Positions 38,536-49,900 of a DNA stretch of 64,000 bases are shown in pieces. A program made the translations under genes and the position numbers. Every line of letters begins with the position of its first letter. Positions within the stretch are counted from its first letter, which is position 1. The notes under the pieces were generated by a model. The model worked only from the letters and a program-made list of their open reading frames with translations. It had not been told where the DNA came from and did not search any database. This stretch comes from Roseburia sp. (GTDB lineage: Bacteria > Bacillota > Clostridia > Lachnospirales > Lachnospiraceae): positions 1 through 64,000 of the forward strand of contig JALEKJ010000046.1 of NCBI GenBank assembly GCA_022771695.1. The letters run 5' to 3'.

Positions 38536-39339
38536 ATGCCAAGCGAACTTGTACCAATTGTACTTCCAATTGTATTTTTATACGGGATAGTTATCGGAAG
38601 CTTCTTAAATGTTTGCATTTATCGCATTCCGTTAGGAGAGAGCGTGGCGAAAGAGCGTTCCCACTGTATGCACTGCAGACATCAGTTGAGCTGGTACGAG
38701 CTAATCCCGATAGTAAGCTGGCTGGCATTACGCGGGAAATGCCGCAAGTGTAAAGCAAAGATATCGGTGCAGTATCCATTGGTAGAGGCGTTGAACGGAA
38801 TCCTTTATGTGCTGATATATTATGTACACGGATTTGCAGCAATGAACCCGAAGGTAGCAGTAGATCCGGTAATGAGTTTGATAGAGAGTGGCATATATTG
38901 TTTGATGGCGTCTGCGCTCATCGTTCTCAGTGTCATTGATGAGCGGACAGGAGAGATTCCGGTTGGAATCAATATTTTTTTGTTGGTGCTTGGCATCGCA
39001 GAAGTGATGCTTATGCGTGACGCATGGCTTTCGCATGTGGTTGGCATGTTGGTGGTCAGTGGATTTTTGGAAATCGTATTTTTATTGTCAAAAGGAAAAG
39101 CTATCGGTGGAGGAGATATCAAGCTGATGGCGGCGGCGGGATTGATTCTCGGTTGGGAGAAGATTATCCTTGCCTTTGGAATTGGATGTATTCTGGGTTC
39201 CGTGATTCACCTAGCACGGATGAAGCTAACGAAGACAGACCATGTATTGGCGTTTGGTCCCTATTTGTCAGCAGGCATATTGATAGCTGCTGTGTGGGGA
39301 ACGCAGATGATACAGTTTTATATAACAATGTTTATTTAG
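38536..39339 (+). CDS. pilD: prepilin peptidase
   Basis: GSFLNVCIYRIP...CMHCRHQLSWYELIPIVSWLALRGKCRKCKAKI; AIGGGDIKLMAAAGLILG. Confidence 0.96.
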   Translation: MPSELVPIVLPIVFLYGIVIGSFLNVCIYRIPLGESVAKERSHCMHCRHQLSWYELIPIVSWLALRGKCRKCKAKISVQYPLVEALNGILYVLIYYVHGFAAMNPKVAVDPVMSLIESGIYCLMASALIVLSVIDERTGEIPVGINIFLLVLGIAEVMLMRDAWLSHVVGMLVVSGFLEIVFLLSKGKAIGGGDIKLMAAAGLILGWEKIILAFGIGCILGSVIHLARMKLTKTDHVLAFGPYLSAGILIAAVWGTQMIQFYITMFI

Positions 39340-39400
39340 ATGAGATAGAAAATAGCGTTTTAACGATAAGATAGAGCAGTTGTTACGAAAGGGCAAAGCA

Positions 39401-40957
39401 ATGGCAGGAAGGATATTAAGCATCGAGGTAGGAACTTACGAGACACGAGTTCTTGAGATGGATTATAAGACAAAAAAAGCGCCGAAGATTCATCATTTTT
39501 TCAAGGTTCCGACACCGGATTATATGGTGGCAGACGGAAGTGTCATCATTGACCATGAATTTATCGCTGCAATGAAAAGAGAGTTTGCGGCAAATAATAT
39601 TCGCACCAATAAGGCGATTTTTGTTTTGAATTCTGCAAGGATTGCAAGCAGAGAGGTGACCGTGCCGGCGGTAAAAGAGAATAAGATTCATGAACTGTTG
39701 GTAACGAACTCGGCAGAGTATTTCCCAGTGGACCTTGTGCAATATCAACTGGTACATCATATTGTGGAGCGAAGTGCGGAGGAGAATACGTACAAGCTTT
39801 CCGTACTTGCGGTACCGAATGAGATGATACAGTCTTATCTGGCATTGGCGGATGCATTGGGATTACAGGTGGAGGCACTTGACTATGTGGGAAACAGTGT
39901 CACGCAGGGAATGCTCAAGTTTTTGCCGGACGAGGTTAAGGTCTCGGTGAAGATTGACGAACAGAGTGCATTAATCACGATTATCCGTGGCGATAAGGTC
40001 GAACTGCAGAGAAATATTTCTTACGGAATCCGTGATGCGGTGGAGGTCGTTGCGGACCATCCGGCATTCGGAGGGAAGAAGACATTTGCGCAGGCGTTGG
40101 AAGTGATGAAGAACCGTAACTGTCTGGGCGAAGAGGAGGTAGAAGAAAATTTAAGCCCTCTGCTTGGAAACATCAGACGTATCTTAGATTATTACATATC
40201 CAGAAATCAGGATGTTACATTCAGTGAGGTGTGGCTGATTGGAGCAGGGGCAGAGTGTAAGGGACTTGACGAGCTTCTTGCATCAGAGTTGAATGTGAAG
40301 ATTTCTCCGCTGTGCAGTCTGCCACAGGAATATGAGCTTGTCAGGAACCTGTCAGCATCTGAGTTCGCGGTGCCGGAATACACGGCATGCATTGCTGCGA
40401 CAATTGCCCCGTTGAACTTTAACTTAAGCAACGAAGAGAAAAAAGGTGTTTTCGGAAAGCTGTTGGCAAAGAATGAACTGGGATATGCACCGGTGGTATG
40501 TGGCATTTGCCTTTTTACTGCGATATGTATGATTATTTATTCTTTGGTATCTACCGGTTTCTTAAAAATGAAGAATGCCGATATGGAGCACCGAATCGCA
40601 GAATTGAGCGCAGCGCAGCAGGCGTATGATACTTATACAAAGACACAGGCGCAGTATGGTGACTTGACGCAGATGTATGCATTGACGGAGACGCCAAATG
40701 ATGCGTTGCTTGCATTTCTTGCAGAGATGGAAGAAAAGATGCCGTCAGAAATTTCTGTTTACAGCATGACGGCAGGGACAGAGGGTGTCAGCATGAATAT
40801 TACCGTGTCGTCGAAGGCGGCGGCATCGAAGGTGTTGATGCAGCTTCGAGACTTTGAGACGCTTGATGAAGTGGATACGCCGGGTGTGACGGAGACAAAG
40901 GACGGTGGCAGGACGACGGTTTCATTTTCCGTATATTGCACCTATGCGGGGGAATAG
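39401..40957 (+). CDS. PilM-PilN fusion-type pilus assembly protein
   Basis: N-terminal actin-like PilM (ILSIEVGTYETRVLEMD...); C-terminal TM + PilN-like (VVCGICLFTAICMIIYSLVSTGFLKMKNADMEHRIAEL...MTAGTEGVSMNITVSS). Confidence 0.82.
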   Translation: MAGRILSIEVGTYETRVLEMDYKTKKAPKIHHFFKVPTPDYMVADGSVIIDHEFIAAMKREFAANNIRTNKAIFVLNSARIASREVTVPAVKENKIHELLVTNSAEYFPVDLVQYQLVHHIVERSAEENTYKLSVLAVPNEMIQSYLALADALGLQVEALDYVGNSVTQGMLKFLPDEVKVSVKIDEQSALITIIRGDKVELQRNISYGIRDAVEVVADHPAFGGKKTFAQALEVMKNRNCLGEEEVEENLSPLLGNIRRILDYYISRNQDVTFSEVWLIGAGAECKGLDELLASELNVKISPLCSLPQEYELVRNLSASEFAVPEYTACIAATIAPLNFNLSNEEKKGVFGKLLAKNELGYAPVVCGICLFTAICMIIYSLVSTGFLKMKNADMEHRIAELSAAQQAYDTYTKTQAQYGDLTQMYALTETPNDALLAFLAEMEEKMPSEISVYSMTAGTEGVSMNITVSSKAAASKVLMQLRDFETLDEVDTPGVTETKDGGRTTVSFSVYCTYAGE

Positions 40958-40966
40958 GAGAGAATC

Positions 40967-41707
40967 ATGATTACCAAGAAAGAGAAAAAGATGCTGTTAT
41001 ACGCGGCAGGGGGCTTATGCCTCGTGCTGGTATATTTTTTTATAGTGGCGCCCGGAAAGGAAGAGCGGGCAGAGCTAAAGAATACGAGCGAGTCGCTTGC
41101 AACGGAACTAGAACAAGCAAAAGCGCATGCAGATAAACAGGAGTATTATGAGCAGGAGACAGCGGTGATGCAGGAGGAGATAGATGCAGTGTTGGCACAA
41201 TTCCCGTCCTGGATTACGGAAGAGACGACAATCATGTATGCAGATATGCTAGAGGACGATACGGATATATACATCCCGAACATCAGCATCGGAAACAGTA
41301 ATTATCTTTATACGCTGGGAGAAGGAGCCGGTGAAATGGCGGGAACCGGGATTTCGTTATATGGAACACCGGTCGTGTATACGTATACGGTTTCCTATGA
41401 TGATATGAAGAAGGTAGTTCGAATCATTCAGGAGGATGACGAGCGGCGCAATGTGGAGACGATTACTTTATCCTACGAATCCGGAAGCGGTAAGCTGGTT
41501 GGAAATATGACCGTTAACATGTATGCGGTGACGGGAACCGGAAAGGAATATGTGGCACCAAACGTTCCTTCCATGATGCTTGGTACAGACAATATTTTCG
41601 GAACAGTATCTGCCTCCGGAGACAATCGTGATTCAGATGAGAAAGACACGGACGATGCAGAAGAAGATGCAGAGGGCGAAGATGTGTCTTTGGAAGATGG
41701 AGAATAA
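40967..41707 (+). CDS. PilO-like pilus assembly protein
   Basis: Single N-terminal TM, coiled coil, position directly after PilM/N; acidic C-terminus. Confidence 0.7.
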   Translation: MITKKEKKMLLYAAGGLCLVLVYFFIVAPGKEERAELKNTSESLATELEQAKAHADKQEYYEQETAVMQEEIDAVLAQFPSWITEETTIMYADMLEDDTDIYIPNISIGNSNYLYTLGEGAGEMAGTGISLYGTPVVYTYTVSYDDMKKVVRIIQEDDERRNVETITLSYESGSGKLVGNMTVNMYAVTGTGKEYVAPNVPSMMLGTDNIFGTVSASGDNRDSDEKDTDDAEEDAEGEDVSLEDGE

Positions 41708-41710
41708 CGG

Positions 41711-42889
41711 ATGAAAAATAACGAGCGAGGATATACGCTCATTGAGCTTATCATTGCGATTACAATCCTGGCAATTATCGCAATTCCGCTGATGCATGGA
41801 TTTGTCACGGCGGCAAAAACAAATGCGAAGGCGAGAGAAATTGAACAGGCAACGACAGTCGCACAAAATACCATGGAGAAAATCAAGGCGACACCGATAG
41901 AAGAACTGATAAAAGCGGTGGAGCCACATAAGGATTTGGGCATCCTGGAAAATGGAGATACGATGGAGACGCTCCGCTATGAACTGACATATGAGGAAGT
42001 GGTAACGGATGGTGTGCCTTATCGCGTGGATGTCAGAATAGAAAATGGTCCGAGTGGCGATGACGGTCTTACTATGCTTACTGACTACAATCAGAGCGAA
42101 CTGGCAAGGTTGTATGATATGAATGTGGCATATGATGCCTTTTTTATTCTGGAAGAGACGACGGATACGGCGCTGATAGAGGAGCTTTCCGTGGCGACAG
42201 GCGCAAGTCTTTTGCGTGTGCGCGACGACGTAAAGCGGAATATTTATGTGGATATCAAGGAAGAGACAGGTACCAGAATTGTTGAAGTGAATGTAGCGTA
42301 TACCTATCGAAACGCTACCCGATACATGGCAGCACAGAACCAGTGTATCTATTCGAGTTCTTCGCAGGATACATATTTGCGGAATGTCTACGTGTTTTTT
42401 GAGCCGCTTTCCAACATGGGGGAAGGTGATGCGCCGAAAGAGACGATTACAGTACGCAATACATGCTGCGCCGAGGAGAAAGAACCGGTGCAGGTCTATT
42501 TGGTAAAACAGGGGACGGTGCAGGATGAGAACTATGCTGTGGCGGTGAATCTTATGGAGCAGGCGAGAGACCTTGCTTCCTATAAGGACACAGACGGCAA
42601 TATAAAAGTAATGACGGCAATCTGTACGAACCTCTCTTTCCCGAAAGATGCATCGAGTACAGCGGATGATCAGATTGTGCTAAAGTACAGCACGCGGGAT
42701 GGCGGCTATGAAGAGAGTGTGTCGATTTTGGGAAACTCGTATACGGCGGATGAGCTTGCAGGTTTGACAACGCTTGCCGCGGAAGCAAAGCAGGATTGGA
42801 TTTATAATGTGAGCGTGGAAGTGCGTAAGAAGGATGCAGAAGAGTATGAAGATGCGTTGGTATACCTTACGGGAACAAAAGAAAAATAA
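41711..42889 (+). CDS. minor pilin-like protein (PilV/GspI-like)
   Basis: NNERG/YTLIELIIAITILAIIAIPLMHGFVTAAKTNAKAREIEQATTVAQNTMEKIK. Confidence 0.82.
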   Translation: MKNNERGYTLIELIIAITILAIIAIPLMHGFVTAAKTNAKAREIEQATTVAQNTMEKIKATPIEELIKAVEPHKDLGILENGDTMETLRYELTYEEVVTDGVPYRVDVRIENGPSGDDGLTMLTDYNQSELARLYDMNVAYDAFFILEETTDTALIEELSVATGASLLRVRDDVKRNIYVDIKEETGTRIVEVNVAYTYRNATRYMAAQNQCIYSSSSQDTYLRNVYVFFEPLSNMGEGDAPKETITVRNTCCAEEKEPVQVYLVKQGTVQDENYAVAVNLMEQARDLASYKDTDGNIKVMTAICTNLSFPKDASSTADDQIVLKYSTRDGGYEESVSILGNSYTADELAGLTTLAAEAKQDWIYNVSVEVRKKDAEEYEDALVYLTGTKEK

Positions 42890-45311
42890 TAAAGGTTCTT
42901 CGATTGTGATGGTGCTTGTGGTCATGGCGTTGCTTATGATTCTGGTTGCCATCGTTTTGTCTCTGGCTTTGATGAACTATCGTATGAAGACGACAAACCG
43001 ACAGTCTGTGTATAACTTCTATAGTGCAGAGACGGCGTTAGACGAGATACGAGCAGGCTTGACGAAGGAAGTGTCCGCGGCAGCGGCAGATGCCTATAAC
43101 ACAACGATGGCAGAGTTCGCAAGCCTTGACGAGTCTGCACGCAGACAGAAGTTCCAGACGGCGTATATCAATCATTTAAAGGCTGCGCTTGTTGATGAAA
43201 CGGGCGTGATAAACGGCAGCGCAACATATTCCATCGGGTATATTGCTGCAATGATACAGGAGACTGAATACAGCGAAGAGTGGAAAACCGGAGCGAAGTT
43301 GCTGACGGCAGAGGGAGAGAATATCATTAATGAGACCAAGAATGGTCTGGTTCTTAAGAACATTACGGTTGTCTATTATGGGGAGAACGATTTTATCAGT
43401 GAAATTAGGACAGACATTGTACTGGGATTCCCGGATATTAATTTCTCACAGGTAGCAACAATGCCAAACCTTCTGGCATATGCACTTGTGGCACAGGATT
43501 CCATACAAATCACGGATGCCGCTGTCTGCACAATAAATGGAAATGCTTACCTTGGAACAGAAGAGAGTGTTGTGGAAAATTCGATTCTTGCGGCGAGCAG
43601 TAAAGCGACTGCGGTAGATAACCAACTTTTGATTAGCGGAGGAACCGTCAAGGGGACGACCAATGCAAGAATACAGGTGTCGGATATGGAATTGTGGGCA
43701 CAGGATGTTGTAGTGGACAGCAGCACGGTAGGAGTGGATCGTTCCTTGGTCTATTTGCAGGACGATTTGATTTTGAGCAATAGCCTCTATCATGCACAGG
43801 GCGCACAGACCGAGAGTAAGGTATCTATCAGTGGAGCCTACTATGGATTCGGTAATGTGGAGACGGCTGTGAGGGCAAGTGCATATGCAGGGGATGCAGA
43901 TAAGGTGGAAGAGATTGAAAAACACCCGGCAAATTATAACAGTTCCATGATTATTAACGGTGTGAATTCGACGCTTGATATTTCAGGTTTGTCGGTGTTT
44001 AAACTGGCGGGTAATGCTTATGTCAACGGAACAGAACATGCGACTGCGGTAGATGAGATGATTGCAAATGCAAACCGCACAGAGAACGGTTCGGTAGATG
44101 CACGTGTGGCAGAAGGTGTGAATACAGAGGATGTGTTGATGGGCGAATCTCTGGCGATACGCTCGGATCAGATTGCATGGATGGTTCCGGCAGACTGCAT
44201 TGCACCGGAGACGAAGAATGGCGGCGTGAATCCGATGCCAATCATACAGTACTCAGAATTGCTGGAAGAATTAGAAATGCTTTATGGTACGGGGGCTTCT
44301 GATTTCCGGGCGGTGGATAACCTTGTGTCGCTGAATACGAAGTCGGATAAACTTGGAGGGGCAACGCTCGGGGAACTTGGCGTGACAGGCTGGCAGATTG
44401 AAGCACAGCAGGTTGTCGGTACAGCAAAAAGTATGGTCTATGTGTTCGTTAAATTTGATTCGGTGAATTCCGCGAATGCATTTTTTAGAAGATATTACAG
44501 TGATGCAGGGAACCTTACGAAGCTTGGTGAGTATCTGGATTTGTATGCAACAGGCGGCATTCGCCTCCCGCAGGAGGTTTTAGATGCATCGGGAGATACA
44601 AATTTTTATTTTAATGGAAATTTACTGGCATCTGAGGCGGCGAGGCTTTATGTGCCGGATACGCTGTCCGGGGTGTCGGCATCTACAGGTGCGCGACTGA
44701 GTGAGCGTATGCTGGAGGAGGGGGTTGCATATCAGGACAATTTTGCAGCGCTCAATACGAAACTGTTGAAGGATTATTCACAGTTGATGGATGATGAGCG
44801 CGGGAAGACAGTCTATGAGAATCTGGTGAATTCCATGGTTTCCGGTGAAAGTACAGAGTATAGCATTCCAGAGGGTGGCAACCGCGTATTTGTGAAGTCT
44901 ACCGGACAGGCGGCAATCATCGTAAATGGTGACTTTACCGTGAATGATACCAACCTCGCTGCAATCAAAACGACCAGGGATGTGGAGGGTGAGATGCACT
45001 CGGACGCGGAGTGCTATGTGATCATTGCAGCAGGAGATGTTACTTTGGAAAAGGATTTTACGGGGCTTATATTTGCAGGCGGCAAGATTGTTGTCGCGGG
45101 GAAAAATGTGACTGTCACAGCAGACGCGCGCAATGCGGCACAGGCGCTTATGGCAGAAAATGATGCGGGCATTCATGCGTATGATTATTTGAAGAATGGA
45201 GAGACCTACACAATATCCGGCAATCTGGAAGGAGAGCAGCCGGCGCTTTATTCAGAGGATAACCTGAATATGACGGATTATGTGCTTTATGCAAACTGGT
45301 CAAAGCAGTAG
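42834..45311 (+). CDS. giant PilX/GspK-like pilin-like protein (~820 aa) with repetitive beta-rich C-terminal region
   Basis: KKNNKG/SSIVMVLVVMALLMILVAIVLSLALMNYRMKTTNRQSVYNFYSAETALDEIRAGL; exact start uncertain, overlaps preceding CDS. Confidence 0.82.
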   Translation: MQKSMKMRWYTLREQKKNNKGSSIVMVLVVMALLMILVAIVLSLALMNYRMKTTNRQSVYNFYSAETALDEIRAGLTKEVSAAAADAYNTTMAEFASLDESARRQKFQTAYINHLKAALVDETGVINGSATYSIGYIAAMIQETEYSEEWKTGAKLLTAEGENIINETKNGLVLKNITVVYYGENDFISEIRTDIVLGFPDINFSQVATMPNLLAYALVAQDSIQITDAAVCTINGNAYLGTEESVVENSILAASSKATAVDNQLLISGGTVKGTTNARIQVSDMELWAQDVVVDSSTVGVDRSLVYLQDDLILSNSLYHAQGAQTESKVSISGAYYGFGNVETAVRASAYAGDADKVEEIEKHPANYNSSMIINGVNSTLDISGLSVFKLAGNAYVNGTEHATAVDEMIANANRTENGSVDARVAEGVNTEDVLMGESLAIRSDQIAWMVPADCIAPETKNGGVNPMPIIQYSELLEELEMLYGTGASDFRAVDNLVSLNTKSDKLGGATLGELGVTGWQIEAQQVVGTAKSMVYVFVKFDSVNSANAFFRRYYSDAGNLTKLGEYLDLYATGGIRLPQEVLDASGDTNFYFNGNLLASEAARLYVPDTLSGVSASTGARLSERMLEEGVAYQDNFAALNTKLLKDYSQLMDDERGKTVYENLVNSMVSGESTEYSIPEGGNRVFVKSTGQAAIIVNGDFTVNDTNLAAIKTTRDVEGEMHSDAECYVIIAAGDVTLEKDFTGLIFAGGKIVVAGKNVTVTADARNAAQALMAENDAGIHAYDYLKNGETYTISGNLEGEQPALYSEDNLNMTDYVLYANWSKQ

Positions 45312-45323
45312 TAGGAGGAAAGC

Positions 45324-45863
45324 ATGAAACGAAATGAAGGTTTTTCATTAGTGGAATTGATTGTGGTCATTGCAATTCTGGGAGTTCTTAGTACCGCGGC
45401 TGTTGTGGGAATCGGGATGATTAGCGGCTGGCGTATCAATAAGTGCGTCAGCCTTTTGGATAGCGGACTTAAGGAGACACGGACGGATGCGCTTAGCCGT
45501 GAGGCGGCGTACCTTATAATTTCCTGTGATGAAAATGGCAATTATTACATGGAAGGAACGAAGAATCCTCAGGAGAAAATCGCGGGTAGTCCTATTAAAA
45601 TTGTGTATATGACAGATGCCAAGACAGACGAGGAGATGATTACACCGGATCATCCGCTTGTTCTATCCTATGATAGGGCATCGGGAGCGTTTTTGCCTAT
45701 TCTGGAATGGGACGCAGAGCATAGCACTTATGTGCAGAAACAGACCGGAGAGGGCGCAGATATCTCTTATGTATACTGTACATCCATCCAAATTTGTGCA
45801 GGGGAAGAAAAGAGCACCACAATCAGATTGGTAAAAAGCACGGGAAAACACACCATTGAGTAG
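45324..45863 (+). CDS. minor pilin-like protein (FimT/GspH-like)
   Basis: RNEG/FSLVELIVVIAILGVLSTAAVVGIGMISGWRINKCVSLLDSGLKETRTDALSREA. Confidence 0.85.
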   Translation: MKRNEGFSLVELIVVIAILGVLSTAAVVGIGMISGWRINKCVSLLDSGLKETRTDALSREAAYLIISCDENGNYYMEGTKNPQEKIAGSPIKIVYMTDAKTDEEMITPDHPLVLSYDRASGAFLPILEWDAEHSTYVQKQTGEGADISYVYCTSIQICAGEEKSTTIRLVKSTGKHTIE

Positions 45864-45879
45864 AAAACAGGGAGATTGC

Positions 45880-46899
45880 ATGAAAAAGGAAAATCAGGGA
45901 TATACGCTGGTGGAACTGATTGTAACCGTCGCAATTCTTGCACTTGTGGGGATTGGAATCGGTACGATTGTCTCACAGGCACTGAAAAATTACCGGATAT
46001 CGAATGCCCAAGTCAATCTGCAACAGGAGTCACAGTTGGTTGGAAATCAGTTGATGAATCTGGTGTTTGATGCGAGCGATGGGGTCAGTGCAGAATCCGG
46101 AAAATTGAATATTTACAACTACAATGCTGTAGATGATGTGCGGAGCAAGACGGTAATCGCATACAACGATGCGGATGGCACGCTCACTTACACCAGATAT
46201 GAGGCAACGGGTGCAGCGGGAGGCTGGCTGCCGGTGGAAGGAGAGACGGAGGAGTGTCTGGCAGAGTATGTGACGGGCTTTTCTGTGGTATTATTGGATG
46301 AGATGGGAGCAAGGCTGATTACGACGGGAGACCATGGCGATGCAAAAGTCCGACAGGTTACGATGCATATCCTATACGAGCTTAACGGTGAAAGCTACGA
46401 TTTCGACCAGACGGTTACACTGAGAAATCGCGTGCTTGCAGGCAATATTACAGAAGAGGATACGGAAAGTGGGCAGCCGTCGGAACCGGAGGATACGGAA
46501 ACGGAACAACCGCCGAAAATCGAGGAGCCTGCGACAGGACAGATACGCATATATCTGACAGACTGGTGGAGAAACAGATACGATGCGGCTGCGACGCTCA
46601 GAGGCGGAAATGTCTATTGGTTCCATATCGAAGCGTACGATGAGACAACCAACAGTTATCAGGAGATTGATTGGGGTACAGAGGTAAGGGAAGGTCACCT
46701 ATATGCGTTTACCGATAACAGCGGAAATACCATTGCAAATAAGAAAAATTATCTGAGTGACGGATATATTAGTATTCGCAATGGCGGGTATGGCGTAGAC
46801 CATAAAACCTATGATTTGACAGTCCGTTACAACGGAAATGGTGAGAATCCGAAGGATAACATTGAGTATGAGGCGATATTTACAATTACGACAGAATAG
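45880..46899 (+). CDS. minor pilin-like protein (PilW/GspJ-like) with C-terminal extension
   Basis: KENQG/YTLVELIVTVAILALVGIGIGTIVSQALKNYR...; Thr/Glu/Pro-rich linker DTESGQPSEPEDTETEQPPKIEEP then a globular tail. Confidence 0.83.
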   Translation: MKKENQGYTLVELIVTVAILALVGIGIGTIVSQALKNYRISNAQVNLQQESQLVGNQLMNLVFDASDGVSAESGKLNIYNYNAVDDVRSKTVIAYNDADGTLTYTRYEATGAAGGWLPVEGETEECLAEYVTGFSVVLLDEMGARLITTGDHGDAKVRQVTMHILYELNGESYDFDQTVTLRNRVLAGNITEEDTESGQPSEPEDTETEQPPKIEEPATGQIRIYLTDWWRNRYDAAATLRGGNVYWFHIEAYDETTNSYQEIDWGTEVREGHLYAFTDNSGNTIANKKNYLSDGYISIRNGGYGVDHKTYDLTVRYNGNGENPKDNIEYEAIFTITTE

Positions 46900-46912
46900 T
46901 ATAGGAGGCAAT

Positions 46913-49900
46913 ATGAGACCAAGGGCAAAAAGGTTGCTGCTAGGCGGTGTCTGTGCAGGCTTTGTCGGATTGCTTGCAGCGGGGTCAGTGCGTACAAGCG
47001 CGGATGCGGTGACTGCCTATGCGTTTCCCGCGGTGACAGATGAGAGTGCGGCAGTGGGGAGTGCAGAGCGTCCGTTTCGAATCTTAGAGATTGTTCCGAA
47101 CGAGAGTATGGGAATGATTGGCTATATGATTGACGGCTGCGAACCGATTTCTATGGAATCATTATCCGGGCAGGAATATGGAGCGACACAGGTTTATAGA
47201 GATAATATGGTAACGACCGGTCTTGTTCAGGAAGAAAGGGTTGTTTCCTATGCTTTTGCGAGCGAGCTGCCTGCGGGATCTGAGATGGCGGGATGGTCAG
47301 GCGAATTTGGAAAGTGGTGGAAGTATACAAATTCTGTCACGGATGACACGACAGGATATTCGGAGTTTGGCTACTATGAAAACGTGGGCGCCGGAAATGG
47401 TGAATACAGCTATGATGCAGCGGGCGATTTTTTTTCTTATGTAGGAATCGGAGGCGGTGAGTATAGCTGGAACCTTGCGGAATATTATGTGGGCGTGGGG
47501 GTTGGTAACGGTTCCTATACCAGAATGATAAATGGAACAGATTTAAATACCTGCACATTTACTTATGTTGGGGATGGTGCAGGAAATTATGTCTGTACGG
47601 TACTGCTTGATACGACGGCGGAGGATAAGGGTATGAAAGACCCTGCGACGCGGTATTGGACTTACCGGACACAGAGCGAGTATTATTCGCGTTGGTGTTA
47701 TCAGTACACGAATAACGACTGTTTTCTTCAGGCAGTGTTTGGCAACACGACAAGGGACGGCTTTGAGGCAGAGGTCATAACCATTACTCCGGACCTGTTA
47801 AAAGGAGAGAATCTGCAGTTGATTGATCAGGCAGATTTGATTGTGATAACGGCGCAGGAATACATGACCGAGGTATGGGATGCCTATAATCTGGATGGAA
47901 TTACCCGGACAGCGGATGAGAAAGCGGCAAGACCGAAAACTTTTTTGGGGGCAGACGGGAATGACCTGACTTGGGAAGCGACCATACGTATCGTAGAGCG
48001 TATGGCTTCCGATACACCACCGGGAATGTATCTGGAACAGCCGGCACTTTATTTTGGAGGCAATTCAGGTGAGTATAATATCGGAAAGCTTTACATCATG
48101 CTCATGCAGTACGGGGCGAATATTTTTAGGAATACATTTATTGAGGGAAATGATAATTTTGCAGCAGATACCTACGTGACATCGGATGGTAAGACGACTT
48201 ATGGAGGAGTTTTTACAAAGCACAATGATGCGACCGGACAGGATGAGAGAATTACAAACTGGGATCAGCAGACATTTTTGACACCATATGGAGAGAGTGT
48301 CATGCATGAGGCCGCCTTCCCGCTAGGCAGAACAGGAGAGGTATTTGGAACAATTCTCCTCTACAATGGAGACACAAGCTTTTTGCGAGGATTTTTGACG
48401 ACGGTAGTGCCGGAGATTACCTCAACGAATCCATCTTATCCGATGGGGTCAAACAGTGAGATGTTTGATTATTATGAGCAGCAGACTGGTACGCGCCCGA
48501 CAGAGCTTTCGATGGGCAATGCAGCGAAATATATTATCGGAAATGCTTTAGGAACAGGAAACAACGGTGTGGCACGCAAGGAAACACTCCACATCTTAGA
48601 GCTTCAGCCCTGTAATGAATTTATTTATGGCGGCGATTATTGGCAGCTTTATTATATGAGCATTTTTCCATGGTTTTCCGGCAGCTTGGCGGAAGATGTC
48701 ACGGTTACGACGATGACAACCTATCAATTTATCGGTGATATTACAGATATAAATTCGGAATATGATTTGATTATTATCGGAAGCAGTCAGGATGCAACCT
48801 GTGGGCAAAACGGCTATAATGACGCGCGGATGGGGCATCTGCTCTATACAAGTATTGGCGACCTGGTGACGAACTATCGCGACAGAAACTGGAGATGGAG
48901 TAGCGGTGGAGTATCGGCAGATGCCGGAATGTCCGAACAGATGGGAAGTGATGCTTATCAGATGAAATCCCGCTATTCCGGTACGGATATCACGAAAAAG
49001 AAGTACGAAGAGCTGCGTGATTTCATGGCATCGGGTAGTCCGATTGTGGCAGATACAAAGCTGTATTCTGACGGAACACAGGTAAACACTTCTCTTGTAG
49101 ATGTAAATTCTTATATTTACCGGCTTGTGAGCGGAGTTTATCAGAATGGAAATGACAGTCTGCTGTTTAAAGCGGGGGCAGCAAGAACCTCTTTCGAACA
49201 GAAACGTCTGAAGGAAGCACTTTCGCAGGAGCGCTTAAGACTTATATTTGCGGAGGATGGCACAGGACTTCCATTGGAGTATTCTGCAGTTACGGAGAAT
49301 CGCGATGTGCCTGTAAAAGACGCCAATGGAAATATAAAGTCATGGACCAATGTGGATGGTATTATCGTTTCAGAAAACTATAATACAGACACGGATGACA
49401 ACGGAAATCCGGTGTTGCGCTATACATTTACGCTAAAAGGAGATGTCGAGCATACTTATGGCGTGAGGCTTTATCTTGATCATAACGGCGATGGTGTCTA
49501 TAACAATTCCATCAAGGAGCGGATGGAGCTTTTGGCAGCCGGTAAGGAGATGAGCAGCCTGAATACGACGCTTACCAGTGAGGAGGCGAATGGCTCCCGC
49601 ATCAGCATTTATGACCAGACAAGCCAAACGTTTGTCTCGGCAGATAATCTGCTGGCAGGTCATACTTATCAGTTTGTCTATCGTGTGCGAAGCACAGAGC
49701 GGGGAATCCTGCCTTGGAAGTTAGAGGTCTACGATCAGAGTAACCAGAGTATTCGCGGCTCTAAAACGGGATATACGGCATTTCGCGTGAGCGGCGACAA
49801 CGTGGAAAAAGAGCAGATTAATGTGTTACAGATGAATCTGATGCCGGATATGAGGAACGAAACGGCAACTTACGTGAACTTCGCGGATGAGACGACCGTA

